Shown piece by piece: positions 8,424-17,548 of a DNA stretch of 64,000 bases. The notes beneath the pieces were generated by a model. That model searched no databases. It was not told where the DNA came from and saw only the letters and a program-made list of their open reading frames with translations. The stretch is from the NCBI GenBank assembly GCA_009927165.1, contig RFNO01000107.1:47492-111491 (forward strand), read 5' to 3'. The position numbers and the translations under genes are program-made. Within the stretch, counting starts at the first letter, position 1. Every line of letters begins with the position of its first letter. This DNA comes from Pseudomonadota bacterium (GTDB lineage: Bacteria > Bdellovibrionota > FAC87 > UBA2466).

Positions 8424-10274
8424 ATGCCAAAAGTGAAGAAAAAGAACACTCTGCGAATACGATATTTTTTGGGGACAGCATTTCTTTGTTTCCCCCTCTC
8501 CGCTTACCCTGAACTTGGCGAGTTCTATATCAACAATCAAGTTTTAAACGAGTTACAAGTTATCAATGTCGAAAACACCCCGTTTACCAAAAAGGGGAGA
8601 CGAGTTCAGCCTAATCTCACGATTCGCTTAAATCCTCAGTTAGTAGATGACGACGAAAAAGTAAGTTTAAATCTTAATATTGATCTTGAAGGTACTTCCC
8701 ATAGTTCTGGAAGCACTCCCGTAGTCGGACAAAAAAAGGTGTTCTCCTCGATAGATGCGGATGTGCGTGCTCGTTACCAGCAGCAACTCAGTTATGGAGT
8801 GGATGGACTTCAAGCAGGACGGTTCACTGGAACCCCCACGATCACGCCCAAAAATATCTCTGTTAGAAATAACTTTGGTTTGCTCAATCGAATCGTTCAG
8901 AAAAAGGCACAGGCTAAAGCTCCTCAGCAGGTCTTTTCTGAACTTCCCCAGGAACGTCGTGAACTGGACCAAAAGTTAAGGTCCGAAGTTAAAAGAGGGG
9001 TAGATAAGGCGAAACAGTTTATTGAACAAGCCACAGTGGAAGCCCAGTCGGTTGTTTCCCAAGCGAACAACCTTCCGTTTAATACCAAATTTTCCTCAAA
9101 AACCGGCCCACAAGGCGGCGTGAGAGTTGTCCTGTCAGACAAAGAGGATAACAAGCCGGTCACAGCCGCACCGGAATTTAAGAAAAAGGATCAGATTGCT
9201 GCATCAGGGGTGTTTCGCCAGGAGGTTCTGGAAAAAACGATTGCCCAGGAAATTGCAGGAAAAGAAATGAAAATTATCGAATTAAAACAGCACCTATGCA
9301 GCGACAAAATAAAAAGCCTCATTAATTTTTGCGACACCCAAAAAACCAATGACAGCCTTGGTCTGTCGGTTGTCTTCGATGAGAAAAAGCCGGTGGAAGT
9401 GTTGTTTCAAAATGGAAAAGTAACACTAAAAATAAATGCAAGAAATCGTGTCGGCGCTTATCAGGGTTTACTTGATTCAGGAGCGTTGCTGCAGCAGGCC
9501 TCAGTAGACCGACTCCCCTCCATTGAATTGGAGCCTTATCAAGTAGAAATGACTTATTCTCTGAAAGATGGTCGTGCCAAGCTTGATAAGTTAGAAGTTC
9601 ACGATCGTAGTTCCGCAACAGTAGCACTCAGCAAAGGACCCAAAGGTAAACATGCTTCTGCTTGGAATGGCGTTGAGCTCTGGGGGCAGGTTCGTAGAGC
9701 CGGCGGAGCGCTGATGAATTGGGGCACGAAAACCGCTCTCGAGAGTGAATATCGAGGCGTTATGAAAGATGAGTTAGATTTCCCCAATATTTCGATACCC
9801 ACAAAACTCAAAGCTGTTCCCCAAGGAAGCACCAATCCCCCCGAAATCTTGGAGGCCGGAAGTTTCATTCCCATGGAAGTGCACGTTCAGGATGGCTGGT
9901 TTGCAGTCTCGTCCATATTTTGTACTGAAAAGACGAGACCCCTAGGGATTGTTTTTGATCAACAAAATCGAATTTCCGAAATTCAAAAAGGTAGCCCCGC
10001 AGAGTCTGTGGGCTTAAAAGTAGGAGATCGCATTGACTCTTTTGGAACTCCTGAGGAGCGCCACCAGCCATTTTTTTCTGATAACCAGCCCTTTCTCAAT
10101 TTCATCAAGGAAAAAGCAAGCGGAAAAAATTCAGATCAGCGGACAATCGAAATATCTGGGAGAAATAAAGCTGGAGAATCCCTTCATAAAACCGTCACAC
10201 TTTGCCCTAACAACCTGGATCATCGACAGAAAGCAGCCGATTTGTTCTATAAGGAGAAAAAAAATCCAGGATGA
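8424..10274 (+). CDS. Secreted protein with C-terminal PDZ domain, function unknown
   Basis: About 616 residues from the ATG at 8424; a TTG at 8406 in the same frame has AAGGG directly abutting it, so the start is not settled. A signal peptide follows (hydrophobic YFLGTAFLCFPLSAYP). The centre is low-homology, with a helical stretch near residues 170-220 rich in Lys, Gln and Ala and a beta-rich part up to 480. A PDZ-like domain lies near 510-600 (GIVFDQQNRISEIQKGSPAE, then VGLKVGDRIDSF). The next gene, a lytic transglycosylase, overlaps it by four bases (ATGA), so the pair likely acts together in the envelope. PDZ domains bind protein C-termini, making a scaffold or protease-adaptor role possible. 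Confidence 0.62.
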   Translation: MPKVKKKNTLRIRYFLGTAFLCFPLSAYPELGEFYINNQVLNELQVINVENTPFTKKGRRVQPNLTIRLNPQLVDDDEKVSLNLNIDLEGTSHSSGSTPVVGQKKVFSSIDADVRARYQQQLSYGVDGLQAGRFTGTPTITPKNISVRNNFGLLNRIVQKKAQAKAPQQVFSELPQERRELDQKLRSEVKRGVDKAKQFIEQATVEAQSVVSQANNLPFNTKFSSKTGPQGGVRVVLSDKEDNKPVTAAPEFKKKDQIAASGVFRQEVLEKTIAQEIAGKEMKIIELKQHLCSDKIKSLINFCDTQKTNDSLGLSVVFDEKKPVEVLFQNGKVTLKINARNRVGAYQGLLDSGALLQQASVDRLPSIELEPYQVEMTYSLKDGRAKLDKLEVHDRSSATVALSKGPKGKHASAWNGVELWGQVRRAGGALMNWGTKTALESEYRGVMKDELDFPNISIPTKLKAVPQGSTNPPEILEAGSFIPMEVHVQDGWFAVSSIFCTEKTRPLGIVFDQQNRISEIQKGSPAESVGLKVGDRIDSFGTPEERHQPFFSDNQPFLNFIKEKASGKNSDQRTIEISGRNKAGESLHKTVTLCPNNLDHRQKAADLFYKEKKNPG

Positions 10275-10999
10275 GAAACACCAGAAAACAATTTGTTGTC
10301 TTGTTAATGGTTGCAATCCTAGTCGAGATGTTCTTTTCTCGACAAGCTGTCGGCGACGATGATTATAATCTACAAGAAATTGCACGTGCTCTTTATTTAG
10401 TGCGTCCTCAATTATCCGAATCCAAGATTGTTCGGTACTCAAAAGCAATAGTAAAAGCCGCTCAAACTTTTCAGATTGAGCCTCTGACACTGGTGGCTAT
10501 TGCTCAGCAGGAATCAACTTTCAGAGAAAATCTACCTGAGGGCAAAGCAGGTGAGATTGGAATGCTTCAGATACGGAAGAGTTGGTTGAAAAACTCTAAA
10601 TTCCGAAGGGTTTTTAAAAATGCACAGATCCGAGACTTGCATCAGCCGGAAAAAGCGTTTCTCTACGCTGCATGGATATTAAAAGATTTAAGAAGCAAAG
10701 GATATAAGACAAATCTTCCGTACTGGACTTTCTATAACGCTAGGAAGTTTCACCACCGTTTCAAGTATTACCTTCGGGTCAAGCGGCACTTGAGCTCCAT
10801 TGTGTCGAAAATGCAGAGAAATAAATTCATTGCCGTGGAATCCGCAGGTGAATGGCAGCCTGATTTATTGGTGAAGAATGAAACTTCTTATTCCGTTCAT
10901 AGCTCAAGGGAAGTCTTGCACAATCTACTCAGCCAAATCAATTGGGTTCAAAAAGCAAGTGACGCCATCCGGGAAATGCCGCGTATCTATCTTGATTAG
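10271..10999 (+). CDS. Lytic transglycosylase, SLT domain
   Basis: The 242-residue protein has a signal-anchor N-terminus (VVLLMVAILVEMFFSRQAVG) and a soluble-lytic-transglycosylase domain: catalytic Glu in AIAQQESTF, GEIGMLQI in place of the usual G.mGlmQ, and YWTFYNA near the end of the fold. Such enzymes cleave the peptidoglycan glycan strand to a 1,6-anhydro product. Coupled by ATGA to the upstream PDZ protein. Convergent with the MBL gene: the 3' ends overlap by four bases. Confidence 0.83.
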   Translation: MRNTRKQFVVLLMVAILVEMFFSRQAVGDDDYNLQEIARALYLVRPQLSESKIVRYSKAIVKAAQTFQIEPLTLVAIAQQESTFRENLPEGKAGEIGMLQIRKSWLKNSKFRRVFKNAQIRDLHQPEKAFLYAAWILKDLRSKGYKTNLPYWTFYNARKFHHRFKYYLRVKRHLSSIVSKMQRNKFIAVESAGEWQPDLLVKNETSYSVHSSREVLHNLLSQINWVQKASDAIREMPRIYLD

Positions 11000-11625
11000 C
11001 GAAGAAAAGGATTGTTTCGTTTCTCTTGTCCGATCGAAGTAGTGGGGCCGTGCCCAGGATATACTCGTATATCGTCGTCCAAAACGAGGAGCCTGGTTTT
11101 TATAGATTGTATCAGCTGATCAAAGTTGCCTCCCCACAAATCAGTCCGGCCAATACTTCCGCTAAAAAGGGAGTCTCCCGAAAAAACCTGCTCAGCACCA
11201 TCTAGGAGTTTGAAGCAAACACCGCCGGGACTGTGTCCCGGCGTGTGAATGACCTGAATCCGATGTTGGCCAAAAGATAAGATCTCTTCATCCGAAATAA
11301 ACTTATCAATGGGGCTCGGTTCCTCAAACTGCATCCCGAACATCTGTCCTTGTGCCGACAGCATTTTATAAATGGACTCATCACCTTTATGCAAACAGAT
11401 GGGTGCCAAGGTTTTCTCTTTGACCCCTTTGGTGCCACCAATATGATCAAAATGCGCATGGGTGTGTAACAGATATTTCACAGTAACCCCCTGTCGGTCG
11501 AGCTCTGAAATGATTCTTTGAGGCTCATCTCCTGGGTCGATCAAGACTGCTTCGAATGTCTTCTCACAGGCCAATAAAGTACAGTTGCATTGGAGGGGAC
11601 CAACAACCATTGTGTCTAGAATCAT
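10996..11625 (-). CDS. MBL-fold metallo-hydrolase, glyoxalase II-like
   Basis: About 209 residues. The dinuclear-zinc signature HTHAHFDHIGG (HxHxDH), a later HTPGHSPGG, FSGDSLFSGSIGR and a terminal YPGHGPTT are all present, matching the compact YcbL-type hydroxyacylglutathione hydrolase relatives. Probable role is hydrolysis of S-lactoylglutathione or a similar thioester. The ATG at 11625 is chosen over the longer one at 11643: it has a GGGAG six bases upstream and forms an ATGA overlap with the stop of the upstream mannosyltransferase gene. Confidence 0.85.
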   Translation of the reverse strand: MILDTMVVGPLQCNCTLLACEKTFEAVLIDPGDEPQRIISELDRQGVTVKYLLHTHAHFDHIGGTKGVKEKTLAPICLHKGDESIYKMLSAQGQMFGMQFEEPSPIDKFISDEEILSFGQHRIQVIHTPGHSPGGVCFKLLDGAEQVFSGDSLFSGSIGRTDLWGGNFDQLIQSIKTRLLVLDDDIRVYPGHGPTTSIGQEKRNNPFLR

Positions 11626-13043
11626 GAAAATCTCCCGACGCAATCATGCGTCCCAAAAAGGAAAATACTCCCACGTCTTCCGTTTTTTCGAGGATTGAGT
11701 CTGACCAGTATCTGTTCGAGCGGGCCAGGTTTCGACTCGAGAACCATATCGAACTGTGACTTGAGCTCGGGATGGTTATCTAAGACATCTCTTCTGGCGG
11801 CAAGTATTCCGTCACATTTTCTGTTCGATTCAGAAAACATCTGAGTTTCATTGATGTGCCTAACTGAAAACTTTTTCAGGCTAAACGCATCCGGAATTAA
11901 AACCATGGAGTCATCAAGATCATATAAAGTCGTAATTTCCTGTTTTCGGTCTAGGTACTGAACAACGCCAATGACGTTGCTCTGAGGGGCTGAAAATGTG
12001 GCAAAGGGAAGCAGAAGAAAATTAACCGTACAAAAATATATTACGCGCCAGCTGGGAAGGTTTTTTTGGAAGTGAAAGAGAGCCAACGGAGTAAGGAGAA
12101 CCAAAAAGAGAACCAATATGGGAACCATGAAGCGTTCCTCTTTGTGTGGAACGATTGAATGAAAAAACAAAAAAATCGCAAAATAACAAACAACTGGGGT
12201 TAGGGTTCGGTAGGATTGCTGCCACCCAAAGCCACGGGCCCCTCCGAAAAAAGTAGGTGGAATGGAAAGAGCAACGAAAAGCAGGAGGTACGTGTAAAAC
12301 GGAGTAGTACCGTAACTGGAAGAAAAATGTATATTGTATTCAACGTATCTTAACAGTGAGCGGTGAAACCCCCCGGTGAGATAGAGATCCAGCAGTCCAG
12401 TAAGAAAGAATGCTAAGATCCCTGTAATAAAAAAGGCTAGGATTCCTTTAGAGTCTTTCCGTAGAAGGGGAAGTAGAAAAAGTCCGAACACGCAAACTCC
12501 CGTTTGAAAGCGAAAGAGTGAAGCTCCAGAAATGGCTATCATGGAAAGGGCAACCCATCGATTTCTCCCTTCGTTCCAATAAAGATAAGCAAAAAAGGCG
12601 CTGAGAGTTACGAAAGCTCCCGCCATGTTCTCGATAAGGGGCCGAGTAAAAATAAGGGGCAGAACAAAATAAAAACTGACGAAGAATTGAGAAATGGCTT
12701 TCTTTTTTGAGTCATCGAAGAAGTGTTGGACACAGTAGCTTTGAATTAAAAAGAATACTGCCCCGATAATTATAAGGACAAATCGAAGTTGATGAGTAGG
12801 ACTCGTAAGTCCGAGCCACAGAGCTAGTTTACTTAAACCCAACAGGACAATAGCTTGAAACGGCATTCGGATTCCGGTTGTGGACAGAATCGTTTCTACT
12901 GAACTGGTCTGTGCAGGGATAAAGCGTGCAATTCCTTCGGAATAATCATCCAGCGCAATAATGCCTTGGTTGAAATATCCGGTGAAAATGGTGAGAAGGA
13001 AGCCGGTCCAGAAAAACAAACGAGTCCACCGACTGATGCTCAT
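11622..13043 (-). CDS. Polytopic glycosyltransferase, GT22 (ALG9/PIG-B) mannosyltransferase-like
   Basis: The 473-residue integral membrane protein has about ten hydrophobic segments and an early lumenal-type acidic loop (FNQGIIALDDYSEGIARFIP, residues 24-43). The motif HKEERFMVPI near residue 300 is the hallmark of the GT22 family of dolichyl- or lipid-phosphate-mannose-dependent mannosyltransferases. Activity in this organism would be transfer of a sugar from a polyprenyl-phosphate carrier on the periplasmic side. It overlaps its neighbours (dus upstream, MBL downstream) by four bases each, so it is cotranscribed. Substrate is inference only. Confidence 0.7.
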   Translation of the reverse strand: MSISRWTRLFFWTGFLLTIFTGYFNQGIIALDDYSEGIARFIPAQTSSVETILSTTGIRMPFQAIVLLGLSKLALWLGLTSPTHQLRFVLIIIGAVFFLIQSYCVQHFFDDSKKKAISQFFVSFYFVLPLIFTRPLIENMAGAFVTLSAFFAYLYWNEGRNRWVALSMIAISGASLFRFQTGVCVFGLFLLPLLRKDSKGILAFFITGILAFFLTGLLDLYLTGGFHRSLLRYVEYNIHFSSSYGTTPFYTYLLLFVALSIPPTFFGGARGFGWQQSYRTLTPVVCYFAIFLFFHSIVPHKEERFMVPILVLFLVLLTPLALFHFQKNLPSWRVIYFCTVNFLLLPFATFSAPQSNVIGVVQYLDRKQEITTLYDLDDSMVLIPDAFSLKKFSVRHINETQMFSESNRKCDGILAARRDVLDNHPELKSQFDMVLESKPGPLEQILVRLNPRKNGRRGSIFLFGTHDCVGRFS

Positions 13044-14047
13044 CCATGTCCTCCCATCAAAAAAGGCTGGCCATCGTCGACAGGTTTTTGAAAGTTGCAG
13101 CTAGAGAAAAACTCGATAGCTAATTTCTTCAATTCGTCTACATCGTGAGTCTGAAAAATCTTGCCTCGAAAAGCTGAGCTGTAGGGGAATCCAGAAGCAT
13201 ACCAACCCATGAATTTTTTTAGTGAGAGAAAAGCTCTGTCTCTATCCTTTTTTTCTATGGCCAGATCAAAGTGCTCCGAAATGAGATCAGTGAAGTTATA
13301 GTCGACACTAGACGAACCCAGGATTTCTTGAAATATCCAAGGATTTTTCAAGGCGCCCCGGCCTATCATCACTCCATGACTGTAACCATCATCGATTCGC
13401 TTTTTGGCTTGAGTCGAAGTGATGATGTCGCCGTTGCCAATAATCGGAATAGAACTGGATATAGCCACTTCTCGAATAAGCTCCCAGTCGGCGAGCCCAG
13501 AGTAACCTTGCGCTCGAGTTCTGCCGTGAATAGCAACCCAACTAACACCACAGTCGGCAGCTACTTTAACAACTTCCTTTACGTTTCGACTGGTTTCGTC
13601 CCACCCCGTTCTTACTTTAATCGTTAAGGGTATTCTCAAGTTGCTTTTAAGGGTGGTAAGTAGTTCTCCCATCTTGTTAGGATTCTTTAGCCAAGCAGAA
13701 CCGCTCCCGTCGCAAACTACTTTTTTTACAGGGCATCCAAAATTGATATCGACGAAATCGGCACCTTCTTCTTGGACAATCTTAGCTGCTTGGTTCATGG
13801 TTTCGATACTTGAACCGAAAATTTGAATGCCTACGGGTCTTTCTCTTTCATCAAAACGAAGCATTTGACGAGTTCTTTCGCCCCCGCGAACCAAACCTTC
13901 AGCGGATAAGAGTTCAGAAATAACAATCTGGCTGCCCATTTTTCTCATGAGCAGACGAAAAACGGTGTCAGTGATTCCGGCCATCGGGGCCAAAACAAAA
14001 CGAGCATTTCCAAAACGCTCTTTGAACAATTCAATGGGGGGTAGCAC
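13040..14047 (-). CDS. dus: tRNA-dihydrouridine synthase
   Basis: The 335-residue FMN enzyme reduces uridines of the tRNA D-loop. Signatures seen are LAPMAGITDTVFR at the start, IGIQIFGSS-like PVGIQIFGSS, DINFGCPVKKVV with the catalytic-loop cysteine, LTIKVRTGWDE, WVAIHGRTRAQGYSG and IPIIGNGDI. The DusB subfamily is most likely. First gene of a minus-strand chain dus-GT22-MBL with ATGA overlaps. Confidence 0.93.
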   Translation of the reverse strand: MLPPIELFKERFGNARFVLAPMAGITDTVFRLLMRKMGSQIVISELLSAEGLVRGGERTRQMLRFDERERPVGIQIFGSSIETMNQAAKIVQEEGADFVDINFGCPVKKVVCDGSGSAWLKNPNKMGELLTTLKSNLRIPLTIKVRTGWDETSRNVKEVVKVAADCGVSWVAIHGRTRAQGYSGLADWELIREVAISSSIPIIGNGDIITSTQAKKRIDDGYSHGVMIGRGALKNPWIFQEILGSSSVDYNFTDLISEHFDLAIEKKDRDRAFLSLKKFMGWYASGFPYSSAFRGKIFQTHDVDELKKLAIEFFSSCNFQKPVDDGQPFLMGGHG

Positions 14048-14134
14048 GGGGGGAGACTACACTAAAGGGGTGGCAAAGATCCAGTATGCTCTGAATGGCA
14101 GGAGAACGCCATAAAAGTACATAAATACAATAAC

Positions 14135-15706
14135 TTAGATGCTCTTCCGCTGGTAGTCATCAATCGAGTATTTCCAAACTGGAAGACCACAGTAACGATC
14201 GCCTTCAGGACAGTAAGGTGTGATTCCTGCTCGAAGCCGCAAGTAACAAGGTGCTCGGAGGTGTTCTCCTACTTGGGGTGCCACTGCTTTTACTTGCTGA
14301 ATCTCATCAATCGTTGCACGGAAAATTTCTTCTTGAGCATTGTAACAACTTCGCATTTTCCATTTGTGTTGATAGGCCTGTAAATCTCCCGAAGAGATCA
14401 TTCGAATCGCCGTGCTATTAGGCAGCAAGTAAAATGCCGAATCTGGTCTTTCCCCAATTTCTAAAAGTTGCTTCACAGCTTGGAATGACCTCTCCATGCA
14501 CTGGTTGTAGATCTGTTCAGCTTCACTTGACTGGGTAATTCCATAAGGTGTGATGAAATCGACTTTGCCCGTAAATTGAGTAATAAGCACTGGCCGACTC
14601 GACATGACCATCCGGTGCCGTTGATCCTGAGAATCCGCCGTGTGGCTAATTTTCTTTTGAAAAGTAAAATGAACATGATGAAAAATTTGGCTCAGTCGAT
14701 CAAATGTCGAAGCATTTAGGGGATCTGCCAACATGGGATTACTTCGAGGATCGAGTAGGAGAGATAGCGCTTCTTGATCGCTCAACTCCTTCTCAGTTTG
14801 ACCTAAAGCAGTGCGAGTGGCTTCAGCCAACACTTTTTCTGTTCCCAGGCTGTAGTCGATCAGTTTGGATGTTCTTCCTTCTAACTTGCGATCAAATTCA
14901 GCAATAAACTGTTCAGAAGCTAATTGGTTTCTTTGATTGAGTGACTGAACGAAAGAATGTTCCAAAGTTTTTTCTAGAGGAATTGGATCTTGGATTTCCT
15001 TTTCAAACAGAGGGTCAGCTTTTTTTACGGCATCCAACATTTTTGCAACAACCACTTTTTGTTCCAGCGGAGTTTCAAAGTGATGACAAAGTCGCCAGTA
15101 ACGAAGTAAAGTCAATGCGCTTATCGTATGATAAAGATAAGCAGTAGTTCCTACCCCGAGAGCATAACGAGCAACTTCATAAAGTCTCTTTTCGACTTGG
15201 GGATCCCATTTCTCAGCATACTTGCGCCGAGATTTAAACCTTTCATAGTAATCATTTCGAATAGGGGGCCGCAAAACCTCTATCAACTGCTCGTAGACAT
15301 CCATTTGATGGCGAATGGTTTGCTCATAAATTTTTTGCCCCTTTTCAGACAAGGGAGGCACCACAAAACTAGATGGCTTCACTTTAACGTAACGTTGGCT
15401 GACTTGTTCCGAGTTATAGAAAGGATGGCTATGCAAAAAACTCCAAATGAATTGTCTTGAGACACCGGAGATCGCAAATACAAAATGGGCATGTTGACGA
15501 GTAGTTAAGTGACCAGCTTCTAAAGTAGAGGAAGCAATTTTGTCTCTTAAAGCAATCGCTTTTTCATCTTTAGAAATGTCTTCAGGGTAAATGACTCCCT
15601 TACCGGAATAGCAGGTTCGGGCTGATGCCACTGCAATCTCATAGGGCTGTTGAATCGATCCCACTAATTCCACTTTTATGTCATCAAATGTTCTTAAATT
15701 ATCCAT
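14135..15706 (-). CDS. thyX: Double-domain ThyX (flavin-dependent thymidylate synthase)
   Basis: The 523-residue protein is about twice the usual ThyX length (220-250) and contains two ThyX-like halves. The N half (1-230) has SSTLEAGH near 59-66, AISGVSRQF near 78-85 and YNSEQVSQRYVKV near 97-109, which match the FAD/dUMP region of ThyX, but the RHR triad there is replaced by HSH. The C half (about 330-520) carries an RHR in SQDQRHRMVM, a YLLPNSTAIRM block, RSCYNAQEEI and a cysteine-containing CPEGDRYCG tail. ThyX makes dTMP from dUMP using methylene-tetrahydrofolate, NADPH and FAD. It overlaps the upstream xer gene by one base (TAATG). Confidence 0.85.
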   Translation of the reverse strand: MDNLRTFDDIKVELVGSIQQPYEIAVASARTCYSGKGVIYPEDISKDEKAIALRDKIASSTLEAGHLTTRQHAHFVFAISGVSRQFIWSFLHSHPFYNSEQVSQRYVKVKPSSFVVPPLSEKGQKIYEQTIRHQMDVYEQLIEVLRPPIRNDYYERFKSRRKYAEKWDPQVEKRLYEVARYALGVGTTAYLYHTISALTLLRYWRLCHHFETPLEQKVVVAKMLDAVKKADPLFEKEIQDPIPLEKTLEHSFVQSLNQRNQLASEQFIAEFDRKLEGRTSKLIDYSLGTEKVLAEATRTALGQTEKELSDQEALSLLLDPRSNPMLADPLNASTFDRLSQIFHHVHFTFQKKISHTADSQDQRHRMVMSSRPVLITQFTGKVDFITPYGITQSSEAEQIYNQCMERSFQAVKQLLEIGERPDSAFYLLPNSTAIRMISSGDLQAYQHKWKMRSCYNAQEEIFRATIDEIQQVKAVAPQVGEHLRAPCYLRLRAGITPYCPEGDRYCGLPVWKYSIDDYQRKSI

Positions 15707-16668
15707 TAGGTACTCTCATCCTGTTTGAGACGTTCTTTCGGATGTGTTTTCTTATAAGCTGCTTTTAATCTTTCGACGTCAACTTGAGTGTATTTTTGAG
15801 TGGTGACTAAAGACTGATGTCCCAAAAGCTCCTGAATTTCTCTCAGACCCGCCCCTCTAGATAATAAATGGGTAGCACAGGAATGCCGTAGGGTATGGGG
15901 AGTCACTTGTGAACCCAGAGGCCCTAGAATTTCAGTAGCAAACTCTCGCAAGTTTCTTTGAACGCTTCTAACCGACAGTGCTTTGCCCTCTTTATTCACA
16001 AAAAGAGGGGTTTGGGGACCCTGCTTTTGAAAAGATGGCATCGAATAGATGTAATCTAAAAGAGCTTTCTGGCAGTGACGCCCAATAGGTACAGCCCTTT
16101 CCTTGTTACCTTTTCCCAAAACAAGGATGGTGCCAGAGCGAAAATCAATTTTCTCATAAGTAAGCGCAGCCAGCTCCGAAACGCGAATTCCCGTCGAATA
16201 GAGAAGCTCCACAATTCCTCTCATGCGTTTTTCTCTTAAAGAGTCGGTCGGTATTCCTTCTATCAGCTTAATTACGTCTTCCGGTTTTAAGACGAAGGGA
16301 AGCCGTTCACCTTGTTTAGGAAGAGAAATGAGTTTTGCAATATTACTTTCTAAGTATCCCTCTCTATGAAGGTATTTGAGAAAGCCTTTAATTACTGAGA
16401 GCCTACGCCCTACCGTAGCACGGGAATATTTTTTCATTTCCTCTGCTAAGTATTCTCTCAAAAGGGAAAAATCGGAAAGTCGAGACAGTTCAAATGACCC
16501 GACAGACTTTTCAAAGAGATAAGTGAACCAGTGACGAAGATCGATTTCGTAATTGAGCACCGTATAAGCACTGGCACTCTTTTCAGTTTTTAAGTACTCA
16601 AGAAATCCCTGAAGCAATTCCTGAACCTGGGGTCCTCGCTGCTGATCAAAAAGGTTCTTGTGCTCCAT
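15706..16668 (-). CDS. xerC: Tyrosine recombinase XerC/XerD
   Basis: The 320-residue site-specific recombinase resolves chromosome dimers at dif. It has an N-terminal SAM-like core-binding domain (residues about 10-100). All catalytic residues are visible: Arg in STGIRVSELAAL, Lys in GKGNKERAVP, HTLRHSCATHLL, His in LLGHQSLVTTQ and the nucleophile Tyr in QKYTQVD. The frame stays open to 16863, but the ATG at 16668 gives the normal family length and leaves a 58-base divergent promoter gap before 16727. XerC versus XerD cannot be separated by eye. No neighbouring integron or phage features. Confidence 0.88.
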   Translation of the reverse strand: MEHKNLFDQQRGPQVQELLQGFLEYLKTEKSASAYTVLNYEIDLRHWFTYLFEKSVGSFELSRLSDFSLLREYLAEEMKKYSRATVGRRLSVIKGFLKYLHREGYLESNIAKLISLPKQGERLPFVLKPEDVIKLIEGIPTDSLREKRMRGIVELLYSTGIRVSELAALTYEKIDFRSGTILVLGKGNKERAVPIGRHCQKALLDYIYSMPSFQKQGPQTPLFVNKEGKALSVRSVQRNLREFATEILGPLGSQVTPHTLRHSCATHLLSRGAGLREIQELLGHQSLVTTQKYTQVDVERLKAAYKKTHPKERLKQDEST

Positions 16669-16726
16669 GAGCTCGATATTTATCGGGGTCTGCTTGGTTG
16701 GCAATGGGGTATTTTTATAGCGACCA

Positions 16727-17548
16727 ATGCGACGCGGCAGTGTCCCTTTGTTTGAGTTTAGGTATACTAAGAAAACAGTGTCCACTTTCAAGCCGATCAC
16801 TCGACTTCTCCTATCCTTTTCCATTGTTTTTCTTTTCGTCCAGGGAAGGGGTTGGGCTGCCAAGTTGGGGGGACAGCTAAAACCAGTAGAAGTAGAGAAT
16901 ATTATTCAAAAAGTTGGTTTTGGTTCAGTCAGCCGAGTTTTACGTTCTGCCGAAACCTATCCGCTATGGGCTGGGATTAAAGTCGGCTTAGAGCTTCCCA
17001 TTACTCCTTCAGGTGGAATCGGAGAATACGGTGATGGAAAGGGAACCATTGGCGGAGTCTTGCTGGGGCCTCGCCTTTATCTGTGTAAAGGACTATCAGA
17101 CGGTTTTGAAATCACTTTTAACTTCTTCCAAGCTCAAATGCTAAACACTCCAGGGACCTTTGGAGTGATTGTGAAATACAACTTCGCCAAAGAAGATAAA
17201 AGTTACGCAACACTTTCCACTTTTTTTGGTTACACCAACGTCAATGCGTTTACTTCTTCCGCTTCTGACGAAGTCAAACCAGTGATTGCATACAAAGGCC
17301 GAGATCTCGAACTAGGGATCTATGGGAGTAAAGAATACGTCAAATTTAAACCTTATGCGGGCTTAGCGGTCCTTTTTGCTCAGGGAGAAATTCGCCCGGA
17401 ACTAACGGTAGCAGAATCAAGCGCTTCGCAGGGTACAATTCATTTGTTTTTGGGCTCTGAATTTGAGTGGCCAATGAACTTCACTGCCCAGCTAGATTTT
17501 ATGAATCTGGCGATGATGGGATCGCTGGGTTTTGCATTCAAATTTTAG
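16727..17548 (+). CDS. Putative outer-membrane beta-barrel protein
   Basis: The 273-residue protein has a signal-type hydrophobic segment at about residues 27-45 (LLLSFSIVFLFVQGRGWAAK). Then come alternating amphipathic beta strands rich in Gly, Tyr and Phe (GVIVKYNFA, TLSTFFGYTNV, FKPYAGLAVLFAQG, TAQLDFMNLA). The last residue is Phe after GSLGFAFKF, the classic C-terminal signature of outer-membrane barrels. No family name is recognisable. It is divergent from xerC and ends four bases inside the convergent heptose adenylyltransferase gene. The start may be an internal one, since the signal peptide is preceded by about 25 polar residues. Confidence 0.65.
   Translation: MRRGSVPLFEFRYTKKTVSTFKPITRLLLSFSIVFLFVQGRGWAAKLGGQLKPVEVENIIQKVGFGSVSRVLRSAETYPLWAGIKVGLELPITPSGGIGEYGDGKGTIGGVLLGPRLYLCKGLSDGFEITFNFFQAQMLNTPGTFGVIVKYNFAKEDKSYATLSTFFGYTNVNAFTSSASDEVKPVIAYKGRDLELGIYGSKEYVKFKPYAGLAVLFAQGEIRPELTVAESSASQGTIHLFLGSEFEWPMNFTAQLDFMNLAMMGSLGFAFKF

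Noticed and set aside
16669..16863. N-terminal extension of the xer recombinase
   Set aside because: It would overlap the divergent outer-membrane gene; the ATG at 16668 gives the standard family length.
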